Made by a program: the position numbers and the translations under genes. A stretch of 28,514 nt of DNA from a virus, in IMG/VR virus record IMGVR_UViG_3300015263_001359, positions 1-28,514 of that record; one strand, 5' to 3'. The notes under the pieces were generated by a model. It was given only the letters and a program-made list of their open reading frames with translations. It made no database searches and had not been told where the DNA came from. The first letter of the stretch is position 1. Each line of letters begins with the position of its first letter. Shown here in pieces: positions 18,161 to 26,603 of the stretch.

Positions 18161-19126
18161 ATTCTTAGATAATTCCTTAACTGCCTGTTGAGGTGTTAAA
18201 TTATTTGTAATACAATACACTTCAAAAGGACCAAAACTGGACTTTTGACTTATATCGAATAACGTATTTGGGGAAAATACATGGAACACTCCAGTATCTG
18301 CGTAGATACGTCCACTGTACCCTGATTTTGACCCCATTCTAAGCACTTTTATATTTCCGCTTCGCTCTGTGTCCACATATGTAAACATACCCGTGGATTC
18401 CAACATAGCTAATGTCTTCGAACCACTGCCTTCATCATTAAATCTCCTTATACATCCAAAATCTTCAGGTTCACCAGTATACACTGGCTTTGCTTGGTAT
18501 AGGTAATCCAAAGAGTACGCCACATTGTTGAGCATCTCTACTTCATCCAACGTGAATTCCTTGATTTCCTTTCCATATAACCTAGTGTAATCGGGATGTG
18601 CTATAACAGCATAGCTTCCCTTGCTCCTTGTCTCTATAACTACCTCATAAGGATTGCGTAGAATCAATTCTGAGGCTTCCTGAGGGGTTTTACCCATTGA
18701 TGTAAGCTCATTGTAGCGTGACATAAGTTCTGGTATTGTAGAGGCTCTACGGGTCAAATGGGTGGACTTATATTCGTAGTCTGTCCTTACCCAAATATGC
18801 TTACCACCGTTCTTGGTCTCATTGACCAAAAACTTCCCCTTTATATGGTTTGGTAGCTTCTCCGTGAATTCCTTCCAGTAGTCCTGTGTAGGAAGCTGGT
18901 ATTTCAAATCAAAGTCCATACAGTACAATCTGGATATTTTACCAGTGATTGCAGCTACTCCACCACATGACCTGAAATATTTATCTATCTCAAAGTCAGC
19001 CATGAGCCTATCTTGGTAGATTGACCATTTTATAGAGGGTAGTTTGGACCCATCTGTTCTTAACGGAACTACAGATATGCCTATATCCTTTAATTTTTTA
19101 GCTGTTTTTCTGTAGTCTATTTCCAT
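18158..19126 (-). CDS. AEP-superfamily primase-polymerase-like protein (322 aa)
   Basis: The N-terminal domain matches bifunctional primase-polymerase (Prim-Pol) proteins: ISVVPLRTDGSKLPSIKW at the start, a catalytic DFD (Asp71, Asp73) after GVAAITGKISRLY, and GGKHIW with His110. These correspond to the DxD and xH motifs of the archaeo-eukaryotic primase fold. Residues 160-190 (YEVVIETRSKGSYAVIAHPD) fit the third acidic strand region. The C-terminal about 120 residues are unassigned. It would make primers for the phage fork. Start overlaps the previous stop (TAATG). Confidence 0.8.
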   Translation of the reverse strand: MEIDYRKTAKKLKDIGISVVPLRTDGSKLPSIKWSIYQDRLMADFEIDKYFRSCGGVAAITGKISRLYCMDFDLKYQLPTQDYWKEFTEKLPNHIKGKFLVNETKNGGKHIWVRTDYEYKSTHLTRRASTIPELMSRYNELTSMGKTPQEASELILRNPYEVVIETRSKGSYAVIAHPDYTRLYGKEIKEFTLDEVEMLNNVAYSLDYLYQAKPVYTGEPEDFGCIRRFNDEGSGSKTLAMLESTGMFTYVDTERSGNIKVLRMGSKSGYSGRIYADTGVFHVFSPNTLFDISQKSSFGPFEVYCITNNLTPQQAVKELSKN

Positions 19127-19269
19127 TACCTGTATTTAACTATTATCCTTAGGTCATTCTTTCCCATTGTCATTGCCACTACCTCAACATCCTCCTTATA
19201 GGTTGCCATTGAGTTTAAAGAATCCTCGCAATCTTTGGAAGACCCTTCCAGTATCTTAAATTTAGCCAT
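19126..19269 (-). CDS. Small hypothetical protein (47 aa)
   Basis: ATG at 19269 opens MAKFKILEGSSKDCEDSLNS onward, ending IIVKYR, and its TAA overlaps the primase start as TAATG. Composition resembles a beta-rich phage protein of unknown role. Coding is supported by its exact fit between the exonuclease and primase genes. Confidence 0.65.
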   Translation of the reverse strand: MAKFKILEGSSKDCEDSLNSMATYKEDVEVVAMTMGKNDLRIIVKYR

Positions 19270-19273
19270 CTTT

Positions 19274-19921
19274 TTATAAATTAGGTGATATATGTATTGT
19301 CCCATCTATAACATCTACAGCGGTATTTCGTATACCTTCGTGTATGATTATAGGTGGATTCTTAATAGAATTGTATATTCTACTACAATATTCAATCTGC
19401 AATTTACAATCTACAATTGGATTATGCAAATCCTTACCATCTTTTTTTGCCTGTTCAGTACATTCACCCTTGATATCTGGGTTAAACGACACTAAAGTTC
19501 GGACATCTCGCTCTTTTGAATATTTCCAAAGTGGTCTATCGGTTACTTTTTTTATGTAGGGTATCAGAATTCCCATGTCAAATCTATTGGAATTGCCCCA
19601 TACATGAACCTCAGGAGAATATACGTATTCAAAATGAGCTACTAACTCGCTCATAACTGCTTGTACAGTAGATAAGGATTCAGTGCCTTTAGGTATGGTT
19701 ATGTTTTCCTTAAGGACTGCAGGGTCTTGCTCCAGCCACCATCTAAGGGTTGCAGGGTTTATTTCAAACCCATGTTTTACACTATCCTCTAATTGTATCT
19801 TTGAATAGAATTCTTTACCAGTCTTACCTGTTTCCAAATCAAATTCTACAGCAGCGATTGATAGTATCACTGCACCTGGGTCTCTGCCTAGGGTTTCTAT
19901 GTCTAACATTAAGTGTTCCAT
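19274..19921 (-). CDS. DnaQ-fold 3'-5' exonuclease, DexA/Rv2179c-like
   Basis: The 215-aa product has the DEDDh exonuclease motifs: DIET (Asp7, Glu9), NRFDMGIL with Asp115, and HNPIVD with His166 and Asp171. The spacing and the WWLEQDP segment are those of the phage DexA and Rv2179c-type exonucleases rather than DnaQ proofreading subunits. It would degrade DNA or RNA 3' ends in the host cytoplasm during infection. It lies in the replication operon, overlapping the upstream stop (TAATG). Confidence 0.85.
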   Translation of the reverse strand: MEHLMLDIETLGRDPGAVILSIAAVEFDLETGKTGKEFYSKIQLEDSVKHGFEINPATLRWWLEQDPAVLKENITIPKGTESLSTVQAVMSELVAHFEYVYSPEVHVWGNSNRFDMGILIPYIKKVTDRPLWKYSKERDVRTLVSFNPDIKGECTEQAKKDGKDLHNPIVDCKLQIEYCSRIYNSIKNPPIIIHEGIRNTAVDVIDGTIHISPNL

Positions 19922-20226
19922 TATTCTTTTATTTTATTTAATAACTCTTTAATCTCGGTTGGATACAAAGCTCTTCCATCACCATCATTGTACCTGAGAT
20001 GTATGTAATCTATGGCACCACGTCTAGCCCTGCTGGTATACCTCTGGAAGTAAATATATACATGTACCCCATCCTCACTATAGAAATTTCCCCTCCAATA
20101 GTAGTATCCCTTCGTAGGTATATGCTCATTGTATGACTTTTTTGTCCATTTCTCTTTTATCAGATTAGCTAATTCAGCTTTGTGTTTAAGAATAGCTGGT
20201 TTTTTAGCTCTTTTTTGTCTTGGCAT
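19921..20226 (-). CDS. Basic hypothetical protein (101 aa)
   Basis: The N-terminal 30 residues are very basic (MPRQKRAKKPAILKHKAELA), followed by a beta-rich domain (GYYYWRGNFYSEDGVHVYIY) and a C-terminal helix. Leu-Ala-Asn codons coincide with ATTAGCTAAT at 20164-20173. A nucleic-acid-binding role is possible. Its stop overlaps the exonuclease start. Confidence 0.65.
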   Translation of the reverse strand: MPRQKRAKKPAILKHKAELANLIKEKWTKKSYNEHIPTKGYYYWRGNFYSEDGVHVYIYFQRYTSRARRGAIDYIHLRYNDGDGRALYPTEIKELLNKIKE

Positions 20227-20229
20227 TGT

Positions 20230-20487
20230 TTATTCTTTTAATAATTTATCAAAATCCTTCCAAAATGTTCCTATCCCTTCTATTTTACTTGGCAGACATC
20301 CCATTAATAACAATTCATCTTTTGTGACAAAAGCTCTCTCTTCTGTAATACCACAACTTTCACATTTATAATTAACGTGATAAGATGTTGAAGAAAACAT
20401 AAATTTCCACACACCTATTGGTTTAAAGTTGTGTCTTACAACTCTGGTTTTAAATATCCACCAGCCTACTGTTTTTATACATTCCAT
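20230..20487 (-). CDS. Small hypothetical protein with CxxC (85 aa)
   Basis: The product contains one CESC pair in a short beta hairpin (NYKCESCGITEERAFV), half of a zinc ribbon; a further Cys lies near residue 64. It is rich in aromatic residues at the N terminus (VGWWIFKTRVV). It follows the 42-aa gene by 5 bp. Function unknown. Confidence 0.6.
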   Translation of the reverse strand: MECIKTVGWWIFKTRVVRHNFKPIGVWKFMFSSTSYHVNYKCESCGITEERAFVTKDELLLMGCLPSKIEGIGTFWKDFDKLLKE

Positions 20488-20492
20488 GGTTA

Positions 20493-20621
20493 TTATTTTA
20501 TTTGTTCTCCTTCTCTATACTTTTCTTGCAACCACTTCTCATATCTCTTAACTTGGGCTGCATATTTTTTAGCGTGTTCTGGATTTCCCATTTTCAAGGG
20601 TTCATATTTCGGTGGTTTCAT
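20493..20621 (-). CDS. Charged micro-protein (42 aa)
   Basis: ATG at 20621, 2 bp after the stop of the 253-aa primase-like gene, opens MKPPKYEPLKMGNPEHAKKY onward, ending EGEQIK. It is helical and charged. It fills the gap exactly, which supports it. Function unknown. Confidence 0.6.
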   Translation of the reverse strand: MKPPKYEPLKMGNPEHAKKYAAQVKRYEKWLQEKYREGEQIK

Positions 20622-20623
20622 AA

Positions 20624-21385
20624 TTAATCTATTATTTCAAATGGTGTAAATTCTGATTGTACACATCCTGGAATTGGTAACATACCATCTCCGTTGTTCA
20701 TATCCACGAAGAACTCTTTTATTGAAAGCATTTCTGTATGTGTTGTACCCAATACTATATTGTTGTACCAAGATTTCTTATAAGTGTCATTTACCTTAGC
20801 TAGTTCAATAAGTAGATGATACCCTCCTCTAGTCCTTATAAGCCTATAGGCATCACTATTTACCTTCCCCTGAAGCCATGTCTTTAAGGTGTTCTCTTCT
20901 ACAAATCTATCTTCTGCAAAATCAATGTCAATATTGAAATAGATTTTCTTCCCGTGTACCTGAATCATGCTTAAAGCCTCTGACTGTGGATTGTCTATAG
21001 TTTGACCATCTACAATCTGCCCCACAAGTTTCTTTACAAGTGCCCCAGCAGCTTTGTGCATGTCCCTTGGATTGGCTGATATATAGACCACTAAAGATAG
21101 TTGGTTGACAACCACCTCAGCTTCCCCTTCTTTACCCTGAAAGACATATGTTCCCAATGGTACCTCCATCTGCCTAAGCTTTTGGATGATTCTATCCTTG
21201 GATGCCACACACCTTTTCAATTGACATTTATCTGAGGTAAGACCTTGTGTACCACCATATTTCTTTCTTGCAAATAAGCTAATGTAATACTTATAGTTCT
21301 CCCCTAAATCTGGAAGGCTATCAACATATCTCTGTAGTTCCTTATAATCTCTTATGATTGTGTAAACTTGTGTTTTGTAACTCAT
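20624..21385 (-). CDS. Second AEP-like (primase-fold) protein (253 aa)
   Basis: The middle holds FNIDIDF (Asp153, Asp155) and, 35 residues on, RTRGGYHLLIEL (His190). This D-x-D then sGxH pattern is that of the archaeo-eukaryotic primase catalytic core. The first 130 residues are unassigned and contain LFARKKYGG and a Cys pair (CQLKRC). The protein is smaller than typical primases and lacks a visible helicase domain. The start overlaps the nucleotidyltransferase stop (ATGA). It may be a second primase, or a repurposed nucleotidyltransferase acting with its neighbour. Confidence 0.6.
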   Translation of the reverse strand: MSYKTQVYTIIRDYKELQRYVDSLPDLGENYKYYISLFARKKYGGTQGLTSDKCQLKRCVASKDRIIQKLRQMEVPLGTYVFQGKEGEAEVVVNQLSLVVYISANPRDMHKAAGALVKKLVGQIVDGQTIDNPQSEALSMIQVHGKKIYFNIDIDFAEDRFVEENTLKTWLQGKVNSDAYRLIRTRGGYHLLIELAKVNDTYKKSWYNNIVLGTTHTEMLSIKEFFVDMNNGDGMLPIPGCVQSEFTPFEIID

Positions 21386-22482
21386 TTTCTTGCTCTTAAA
21401 TTATATTCCAATTCTTCTATGAACTCTCTGGAGGTCTCCTCTGGAAGAGTTGACTCTGCCTTTAGGTTCTTTATGTTCTCTGCCCTTTCGGTATAGTGGT
21501 TGAACACTGGTTCCAAATCCACATCTCCTTTTTTTATTCTAAGAAGCTCTTCTCTGTACTCCGACATATCAAGATTGATTATACCTGTCTTGTGGAACTC
21601 CTCAAGGGTTATTATAAGTCTAGCTGTATGCATGATGTTCTTGCCATCATAACGCTTACCCTCTCGGCTCTCACGGTATCTAGTCTGGTTTCGGTTGTTT
21701 TCCCATTCCTTATAGGATTTATAGTCCCTGCAATGTGTGGAATAGGCTTCTTTATTGAAATAAAGGATACCTTCCCAAAGTTGCCCCATCTCTTTAGGTA
21801 CAACTGATGTCCTTACCTGATTATATTTAGGGTCTATGATGCCTTCTGTTACCTCAAGTATGTACTCCTCCTGAGAGGGCTGTCCTACGATTCCACGATA
21901 TATTGGAACGGAGCTTACATAAACCTTATATAAATCCCTGAATCCATCCAGACTGGTAAGTCCTATCCAATCCTGGGGGTAACCGTTGTTTCTAAGCCAT
22001 GCTTTTGCAGAGTAGTATTCTCCAAATTCTCTATCTAAAATCTTACAAAAGTCAAGCACGTCTTTACGTTCTACCCTTGATTCTTCCCAATTGAATTTTT
22101 TGTTCAGACCATGTGCCTTCCTAAGCTGGTTGACTGCATATCCACCAAAACTATCATAAAGCTTTTGTGTCATGAACATTGTCCTGTATTTTTGTATAAG
22201 CTCAAATTCAGGAGTGGTCTGCAGAACACATTCCTTTGGACTGAAAAGTAATTCTATTGCTGTTGGGTTCCCTACGGATAGAAGGGTTAGGAAGTTTCGT
22301 AGTTCATAATAGAACTCATCTTTGTTTACCTCAATGTGTGGGGTATATCTGTCCATGACAAGAAACTCCTTGGCATCCTGCATGTACACACCCTTTATAT
22401 CGGTATCCGATGTCTCTGTAGCCAAACCATAGGCTTGACTGCCAACTATAGCTTGGAATATTACTCTTGGTTCGTACTTCAT
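21382..22482 (-). CDS. RlaP/YcgL-like nucleotidyltransferase (366 aa)
   Basis: The N terminus carries the polymerase-beta-type signature GSQAYGLATETSDTDIKG, with Gly14-Ser15 and Asp26/Asp28 as nucleotide and metal ligands. The length and the PTAIELLFSP segment fit the family of predicted nucleotidyltransferases called RlaP (RNA ligase-associated protein), known in large phages. No RNA ligase gene is in the window. It may act on RNA ends, which would fit a phage with many tRNAs; that is inference. Transcribed from the promoter at 22500. Confidence 0.8.
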   Translation of the reverse strand: MKYEPRVIFQAIVGSQAYGLATETSDTDIKGVYMQDAKEFLVMDRYTPHIEVNKDEFYYELRNFLTLLSVGNPTAIELLFSPKECVLQTTPEFELIQKYRTMFMTQKLYDSFGGYAVNQLRKAHGLNKKFNWEESRVERKDVLDFCKILDREFGEYYSAKAWLRNNGYPQDWIGLTSLDGFRDLYKVYVSSVPIYRGIVGQPSQEEYILEVTEGIIDPKYNQVRTSVVPKEMGQLWEGILYFNKEAYSTHCRDYKSYKEWENNRNQTRYRESREGKRYDGKNIMHTARLIITLEEFHKTGIINLDMSEYREELLRIKKGDVDLEPVFNHYTERAENIKNLKAESTLPEETSREFIEELEYNLRARK

Positions 22483-22499
22483 CTTATTGTTTTAAAGTT

Positions 22500-22531
22500 C
22501 AAAGATAGTTATTTCAAACGTTTCTCGCAAT
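22500..22531 (-). promoter_or_regulatory. Probable promoter upstream of the nucleotidyltransferase
   Basis: On the minus strand TATCTTTG (22507-22500) matches the -7 box, and 20 bp upstream lies ATTG (22531-22528), three of four bases of the -33 consensus. It overlaps the end of the 22509 reading frame. Confidence 0.6.
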
Positions 22532-22718
22532 TTTTTAACGCTTTTTTAACAATCTCTATCGCATCTTCTGCGTTTTTCCAATAAAAGTAGAACTTTCTAC
22601 AGAGCATTTTTTCAATATTTAACTTATTTTTGTGTAGTATCTGTGATTCTTTAACTTTTGTCACCATTCCGTCTTTGGTGACGTAAAGTAGTCCTGCATA
22701 TTCTGGTACATCATCCAC
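22509..22718 (-). CDS. C-terminal half of a frameshifted MmcB-like protein
   Basis: From Met at 22718 the frame reads MDDVPEYAGLLYVTKDG and ends with a basic helix. The same frame is open upstream to about 22754 and reads SGPEGLITVDDVPEY. PEGL(I)-x(n)-VPEYAGL is a segment I expect within MmcB-like nucleases after the EIK core, not at a protein start. So this is probably the downstream part of the 23053 gene, separated by a -1 shift near the AAAA run at 22745-22748. It could also be expressed separately. Confidence 0.6.
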   Translation of the reverse strand: MDDVPEYAGLLYVTKDGMVTKVKESQILHKNKLNIEKMLCRKFYFYWKNAEDAIEIVKKALKNCEKRLK

Positions 22719-22720
22719 TG

Positions 22721-23053
22721 TTATGAGCCCCTCTGGTCCGCTACTTTTATCAGTCTACCTGCAGGAAACTTTTTTCTTTTACCTTTGACCATCTTATAGG
22801 TATTGTGCTTTGCTTTGTATCCTCCTTGCTCCAGTATATCGTGCTTCTCTGTCTTTTTGAAATCTGCCTTGAAATCAGATACAGACACCTTTATCTCTAT
22901 ATCATAACAATATCTGTTGTTGGTCTTTACTATAAGCAGGTCTGTTTCTTGGTATTTATTGTGAAAAGCATAAATGTTGGATACCATATACAGAGCCTGA
23001 TTTTCATAGTAGTTCCTCAGTGCTGTATCAATGAATTTTGCGTTGTATTTCAT
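22721..23053 (-). CDS. MmcB-like PD-(D/E)xK nuclease, N-terminal part
   Basis: I start at ATG 23053, which overlaps the upstream stop (ATGA). The 110-aa frame has ETDLLIV with Asp49, then YDIEIKVSVSDFKADF and KH, the E-x-K plus S-DF-x-D-x(n)-KH pattern of MmcB-like restriction-fold nucleases. It stops shortly after KKFPAGRLIKVADQRGS, and the expected C-terminal part continues in another frame (22509-22718). The frame change falls at an AAAA run. It may be a broken gene, a sequencing indel, or programmed frameshifting. Confidence 0.65.
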   Translation of the reverse strand: MKYNAKFIDTALRNYYENQALYMVSNIYAFHNKYQETDLLIVKTNNRYCYDIEIKVSVSDFKADFKKTEKHDILEQGGYKAKHNTYKMVKGKRKKFPAGRLIKVADQRGS

Positions 23054-23298
23054 ACTATTAGTTTTATATAAAATGATTCTTTCCAAAATTTCAGGAAGTC
23101 TGTGTATTTTCCTGACAACCCTACTCCCTGTTTATTGAATTTACCTCTATAGTTTATATTAGCTGATTTCTTAAAGTACTCGTCAACTATAATAATCGGG
23201 TCATCGTCTGAAAACCATGCACACCATATCTCCTTCGGCTTATGCTTCTCCACATATGCTGTAAATTCATGTTGGTTTTCGAAAAATATTACTGCCAT
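23050..23298 (-). CDS. Hypothetical protein (82 aa)
   Basis: ATG 23298 lies 1 bp after the HNH gene's stop; a longer frame would start inside the HNH gene and is less likely. The product is MAVIFFENQHEFTAYVEKHK onward, with acidic FSDDDPIIIVDEYF in the middle. Function unknown. It may have been adjacent to the polymerase gene before the HNH gene arrived. Confidence 0.65.
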   Translation of the reverse strand: MAVIFFENQHEFTAYVEKHKPKEIWCAWFSDDDPIIIVDEYFKKSANINYRGKFNKQGVGLSGKYTDFLKFWKESFYIKLIV

Positions 23299-23299
23299 T

Positions 23300-23911
23300 T
23301 TAATCTTCTTTATTTTTATTAAACTCCCAATAAAAACCACCAGCAAATTCTCTTTCCCCACGACAAACTTTTCCTATATTACTTCTTTGTATTCCCGTTT
23401 CCCTAGCTGCTTCACAAATAGAACCATATGTTTTTATAAATACATTATTATAATATTGCTTTACAGGAATACTTTGGGGATGTTCAAATCCTTTTTTGTT
23501 TTCTGGTATTAACCCATTTTCTCTTGCGTGTTTTTGATTTTCAGAATTATTACACCATTCTAAATTCTCAAAATAATTATCATCCTTAACCCCATTTTTA
23601 TGGTTAATTTGATTTTTACCTTTAGGTGGTATTGGTAAAAATGATTCTCCTACTAGTCTATGTAGCAATACTCTTTTCCTTTTAATAACACCATTTACAG
23701 ACCTAGATAATGTATTATGAATATATCCTTTATGATTATAATGGCTTTTCAAAATACATTCTTTATGGAATACTTTATCATCAATATACCCTGCTCTCTT
23801 TCGATGGGAGTACCCAGCTAATCTTTTTAATCTACCATATGATGAAATCTCATATAGGTCCTCAAACCCTATAACTGGTCTCCATACTTCTATTTCCCTA
23901 CTTTCTTCCAT
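23300..23911 (-). CDS. NUMOD4-HNH homing-type endonuclease (203 aa)
   Basis: Domains in order: NUMOD4 (EVWRPVIGFEDLYEISSYGR, residues 8-28), an HNH core (NQINHKNGVKDDNYFENLEW, then CNNSENQ-x-HA), and a C-terminal DNA-binding module of the NUMOD1/IENR type (CEAARETGIQRSNIGKVCRG). This is the layout of free-standing and intron-borne phage homing endonucleases. It sits 6 bp after the DNA polymerase gene and is clearly more AT-rich than its neighbours, indicating recent arrival. It would cut an allele lacking it, perhaps in or near the polymerase gene. Confidence 0.9.
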   Translation of the reverse strand: MEESREIEVWRPVIGFEDLYEISSYGRLKRLAGYSHRKRAGYIDDKVFHKECILKSHYNHKGYIHNTLSRSVNGVIKRKRVLLHRLVGESFLPIPPKGKNQINHKNGVKDDNYFENLEWCNNSENQKHARENGLIPENKKGFEHPQSIPVKQYYNNVFIKTYGSICEAARETGIQRSNIGKVCRGEREFAGGFYWEFNKNKED

Positions 23912-23917
23912 ATATTA

Positions 23918-26215
23918 TTAATGTTCCCATTCCTTGGCTGCTCCACCTGCTGTCTCAAACTTAACATTAGGGCAGAAATACTCGGCAGCCACTTTCATGT
24001 ACTTACCTTGTATGATTGCTATATCTTTGGCATATTTATCTGGACCTTCCGATACTACCTCATCGTGTAACAACAGACATATCTGCCAATCCAATTCTGG
24101 GTGGTTTATACTGTGTTTTCTCATGTTTATCTGAGCTACCTTAGACTGCTTGGCTGAGGTCCCCTGTATCTTAAGGTTACATCCTCTATTAGCTAATCTG
24201 GAATTCATGATACCTACATCCGTGAACCACTCCTTTATATGGGGCTTCTCCTCATATAAATTTGACTTATAGGCAGCTCTCTGTGCCTTGTTCATTTTTT
24301 TGTAATTGTCATTGAAAAAATAACTCTTACACTCAGCTTCTTTTTCCTTAATTTCCTTATAGTCCTTTTGTATGAATATAGCCCCAAACATCGGTTCAAA
24401 CAGCACATATCCAGTCTTAAGTGCATCTGACTGTGATTTCTTAAGGAATTCATGCAGGTCTCTAAAGGTCTCAAAGTAACTATCTATAAGTTCTGTAGCT
24501 TCTGGAAGGGATATACCCAACTGTTTTGATAAAGCTATTGCTGTGATGCCATACGCAAGCCCAAAGTTTACAGCCTTTGTATCCTGTCTAATCTTACCCA
24601 TCTCCTTTGTAAAGTCTGGATGCCTATCATTGGTCCCAGGAATTTCCTTTGGAACTATCTTCAATGTGGATTCAGGGTTACGCACCTTATGTACAAGGGC
24701 ACTGGTGTAGGAATGGAAGTCATCCCCAAATACCTCATGTCCGTTGTTGAAGAACCCAATAAGCAGTTCGTCCTTACTCTTTGCAGCGATTACCCTAGAT
24801 TCCTGTGATGAATAATCATTTACCACAAGGCTTCTGTCACTACCCTCTGTTGTAAATGCTTTTCTATGGCTCCCTGGGATTGCAAGTAAGTTAGGACTTG
24901 TTGTAGCTGTACGTCCCGATATAAGGTGCAACCTGTAATTAGGGTGTACCCTACCAGTAGTGGGGTGTATGTACTTTAGGAACTCCTCTCCATAAGTGGT
25001 GATATTCATTTGGGTCTTTCTTAAAAGTAGATAAGCTAATTTAAGTGACTCAACATCCACAATATCCTGCCACATATCCTTACCGTAGTAGTCTTTGAAG
25101 TCGTTAGAAAGAGTAGGTAGCATAGCCTTGGATGATACTGACCATTCCATCTTTTTGGTACTCTTGGATTTCTCCATAGGACATGCATCCAGGTGCCTGA
25201 ATAAAGCTATCACCGATTTTGGTGATTTCCAATCCACCAGACATTCTGGACCAAATAGAGTTGGTGTCATAAACCTAGGGATGTTATCAATTACATAATT
25301 GTTTAACAGCTCTAACCTCTCTTTGTATTTTAAGGAATTTTCATCATGTAGTTTTTGCCAAATCTCTCTAGAGAAAGGCAAACCATTATACTCCATATCA
25401 GCCCCTACTTGGGTGTATAGAGATTCTAATTTTATGTTCTTTGGATTGTGGAATTTGAAACCAAGTAATTCATGACCCTCATCCTGCTTCTGCTTGATAA
25501 GAAGAGGGTATATAACGTCATCCACACCATAGTTAAGCTGGTCGAATGTGAATGGCTCATCGGTCATGGTAACGAACTGCATACGGATAGACTTGTCCAT
25601 CTCCTCTGTAAGTTCCACCTCAAAAGGGGTTATAAAGAAAGCTTCCTTATCATCAAGACCTCCCGAATTAGCTAATCTATCTTCCATGGTCACCCTACTT
25701 GGTGCCATATCGAATAGAGTAGGTGTAGTGTTCTTTAACTTAATACCAAGGTATTTTTCTGAGAGTGCAGCCAAGGACAGGCTTCCAGTCACACCATTGT
25801 AAAGGGAAATTTCGGCTAACATGGTATCGTATACCTCCATCAGCCTTATACCATAGTTATGTCTAAGGTGCTTGCCCTCAAACTTTAGGTTCTGTCCAAC
25901 AAATAATATGTCTTTTCTCCAGTGAAGTAAATCTATGATAGGTTTCAACTCTTCTTTTGTAAAGTCCCTTACGTCAATTGCGTACTGTCTTTCCAAATCC
26001 CCAATCTGTAACATCAGTACTCTGGATAGATACGGGTCAAGACCTCCCTTATAGACATCCGTTTCATGGTCGCCCAACTCAGGATGCCTTGAGGTCTCGA
26101 TATCCAGACCCAACTCCTTAATCTCTTCACAGTAATCAGCACACTCTTGAGGGGTCGCATAATTTTCAACACCCTCTACTTTGTACTTACTTACAAAATA
26201 TAGGTTTCTACTCAT
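23918..26215 (-). CDS. Family A DNA polymerase with 3'-5' exonuclease domain (765 aa)
   Basis: The N-terminal part is a DEDDy exonuclease: DIET (Asp38, Glu40), GQNLKFE (Asn109; Glu113 where Asp is usual), and YGVDD before IYPLLI. The C-terminal polymerase domain has motif A DYSSQESR (Asp467), motif B RQDTKAVNFGLAYG (Arg543, Lys547) and motif C HDE (717-719). No 5' nuclease domain is present. This is the replicative polymerase of the phage. It overlaps the upstream gene by 8 bp. Two Leu-Ala-Asn sites coincide with ATTAGCTAAT copies. Confidence 0.97.
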   Translation of the reverse strand: MSRNLYFVSKYKVEGVENYATPQECADYCEEIKELGLDIETSRHPELGDHETDVYKGGLDPYLSRVLMLQIGDLERQYAIDVRDFTKEELKPIIDLLHWRKDILFVGQNLKFEGKHLRHNYGIRLMEVYDTMLAEISLYNGVTGSLSLAALSEKYLGIKLKNTTPTLFDMAPSRVTMEDRLANSGGLDDKEAFFITPFEVELTEEMDKSIRMQFVTMTDEPFTFDQLNYGVDDVIYPLLIKQKQDEGHELLGFKFHNPKNIKLESLYTQVGADMEYNGLPFSREIWQKLHDENSLKYKERLELLNNYVIDNIPRFMTPTLFGPECLVDWKSPKSVIALFRHLDACPMEKSKSTKKMEWSVSSKAMLPTLSNDFKDYYGKDMWQDIVDVESLKLAYLLLRKTQMNITTYGEEFLKYIHPTTGRVHPNYRLHLISGRTATTSPNLLAIPGSHRKAFTTEGSDRSLVVNDYSSQESRVIAAKSKDELLIGFFNNGHEVFGDDFHSYTSALVHKVRNPESTLKIVPKEIPGTNDRHPDFTKEMGKIRQDTKAVNFGLAYGITAIALSKQLGISLPEATELIDSYFETFRDLHEFLKKSQSDALKTGYVLFEPMFGAIFIQKDYKEIKEKEAECKSYFFNDNYKKMNKAQRAAYKSNLYEEKPHIKEWFTDVGIMNSRLANRGCNLKIQGTSAKQSKVAQINMRKHSINHPELDWQICLLLHDEVVSEGPDKYAKDIAIIQGKYMKVAAEYFCPNVKFETAGGAAKEWEH

Positions 26216-26432
26216 ACCAATCTAAATAATCTTCTTCCGATAGCTCCATAATATTGCTTATCACAACATTTGCTTTTGAGAAATCCTGTCCTGATGCCCC
26301 TTCCTTTATAAGCCTCTCGGTGTGTTTTCTGTTTATAAATGCACCATCATCCATCATTATGGATAGCATACCCATAAATATGTGGTTCTCTGGTGTAACC
26401 GCCTGATAATGCACTAAAAAATATCGTCTCAT
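26208..26432 (-). CDS. Small hypothetical protein (74 aa)
   Basis: The product MRRYFLVHYQAVTPENHIF onward ends with an acidic helix (ELSEEDYLDWYE). Its stop overlaps the polymerase start by 8 bp and its start abuts the coiled-coil micro-gene. Co-expression with replication genes suggests an accessory role, not established. Confidence 0.65.
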   Translation of the reverse strand: MRRYFLVHYQAVTPENHIFMGMLSIMMDDGAFINRKHTERLIKEGASGQDFSKANVVISNIMELSEEDYLDWYE

Positions 26433-26600
26433 CTAAAATAATTTTTCCTGTTGGGTCTCTTTGATTTCCTCCCAATGTTTTAGCTTTTCCTTTTCATCGG
26501 ATAACCTTCTGTTTATCCTTGATTTCTGTCTGGTAAGCTCGTCTATGTTCTTCTGGTGCAGGATTATCCTATCGTCCAGTTCTTTGGCAGTGTATTGCAT
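26433..26600 (-). CDS. Coiled-coil micro-protein (55 aa)
   Basis: ATG at 26600 opens MQYTAKELDDRIILHQKNID onward to a TAG that abuts the next gene's ATG. It is one long charged helix with heptad spacing of Leu/Ile, so a small dimeric coiled coil is likely. It sits between helicase and polymerase genes. Confidence 0.65.
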   Translation of the reverse strand: MQYTAKELDDRIILHQKNIDELTRQKSRINRRLSDEKEKLKHWEEIKETQQEKLF

Positions 26601-26603
26601 ATC

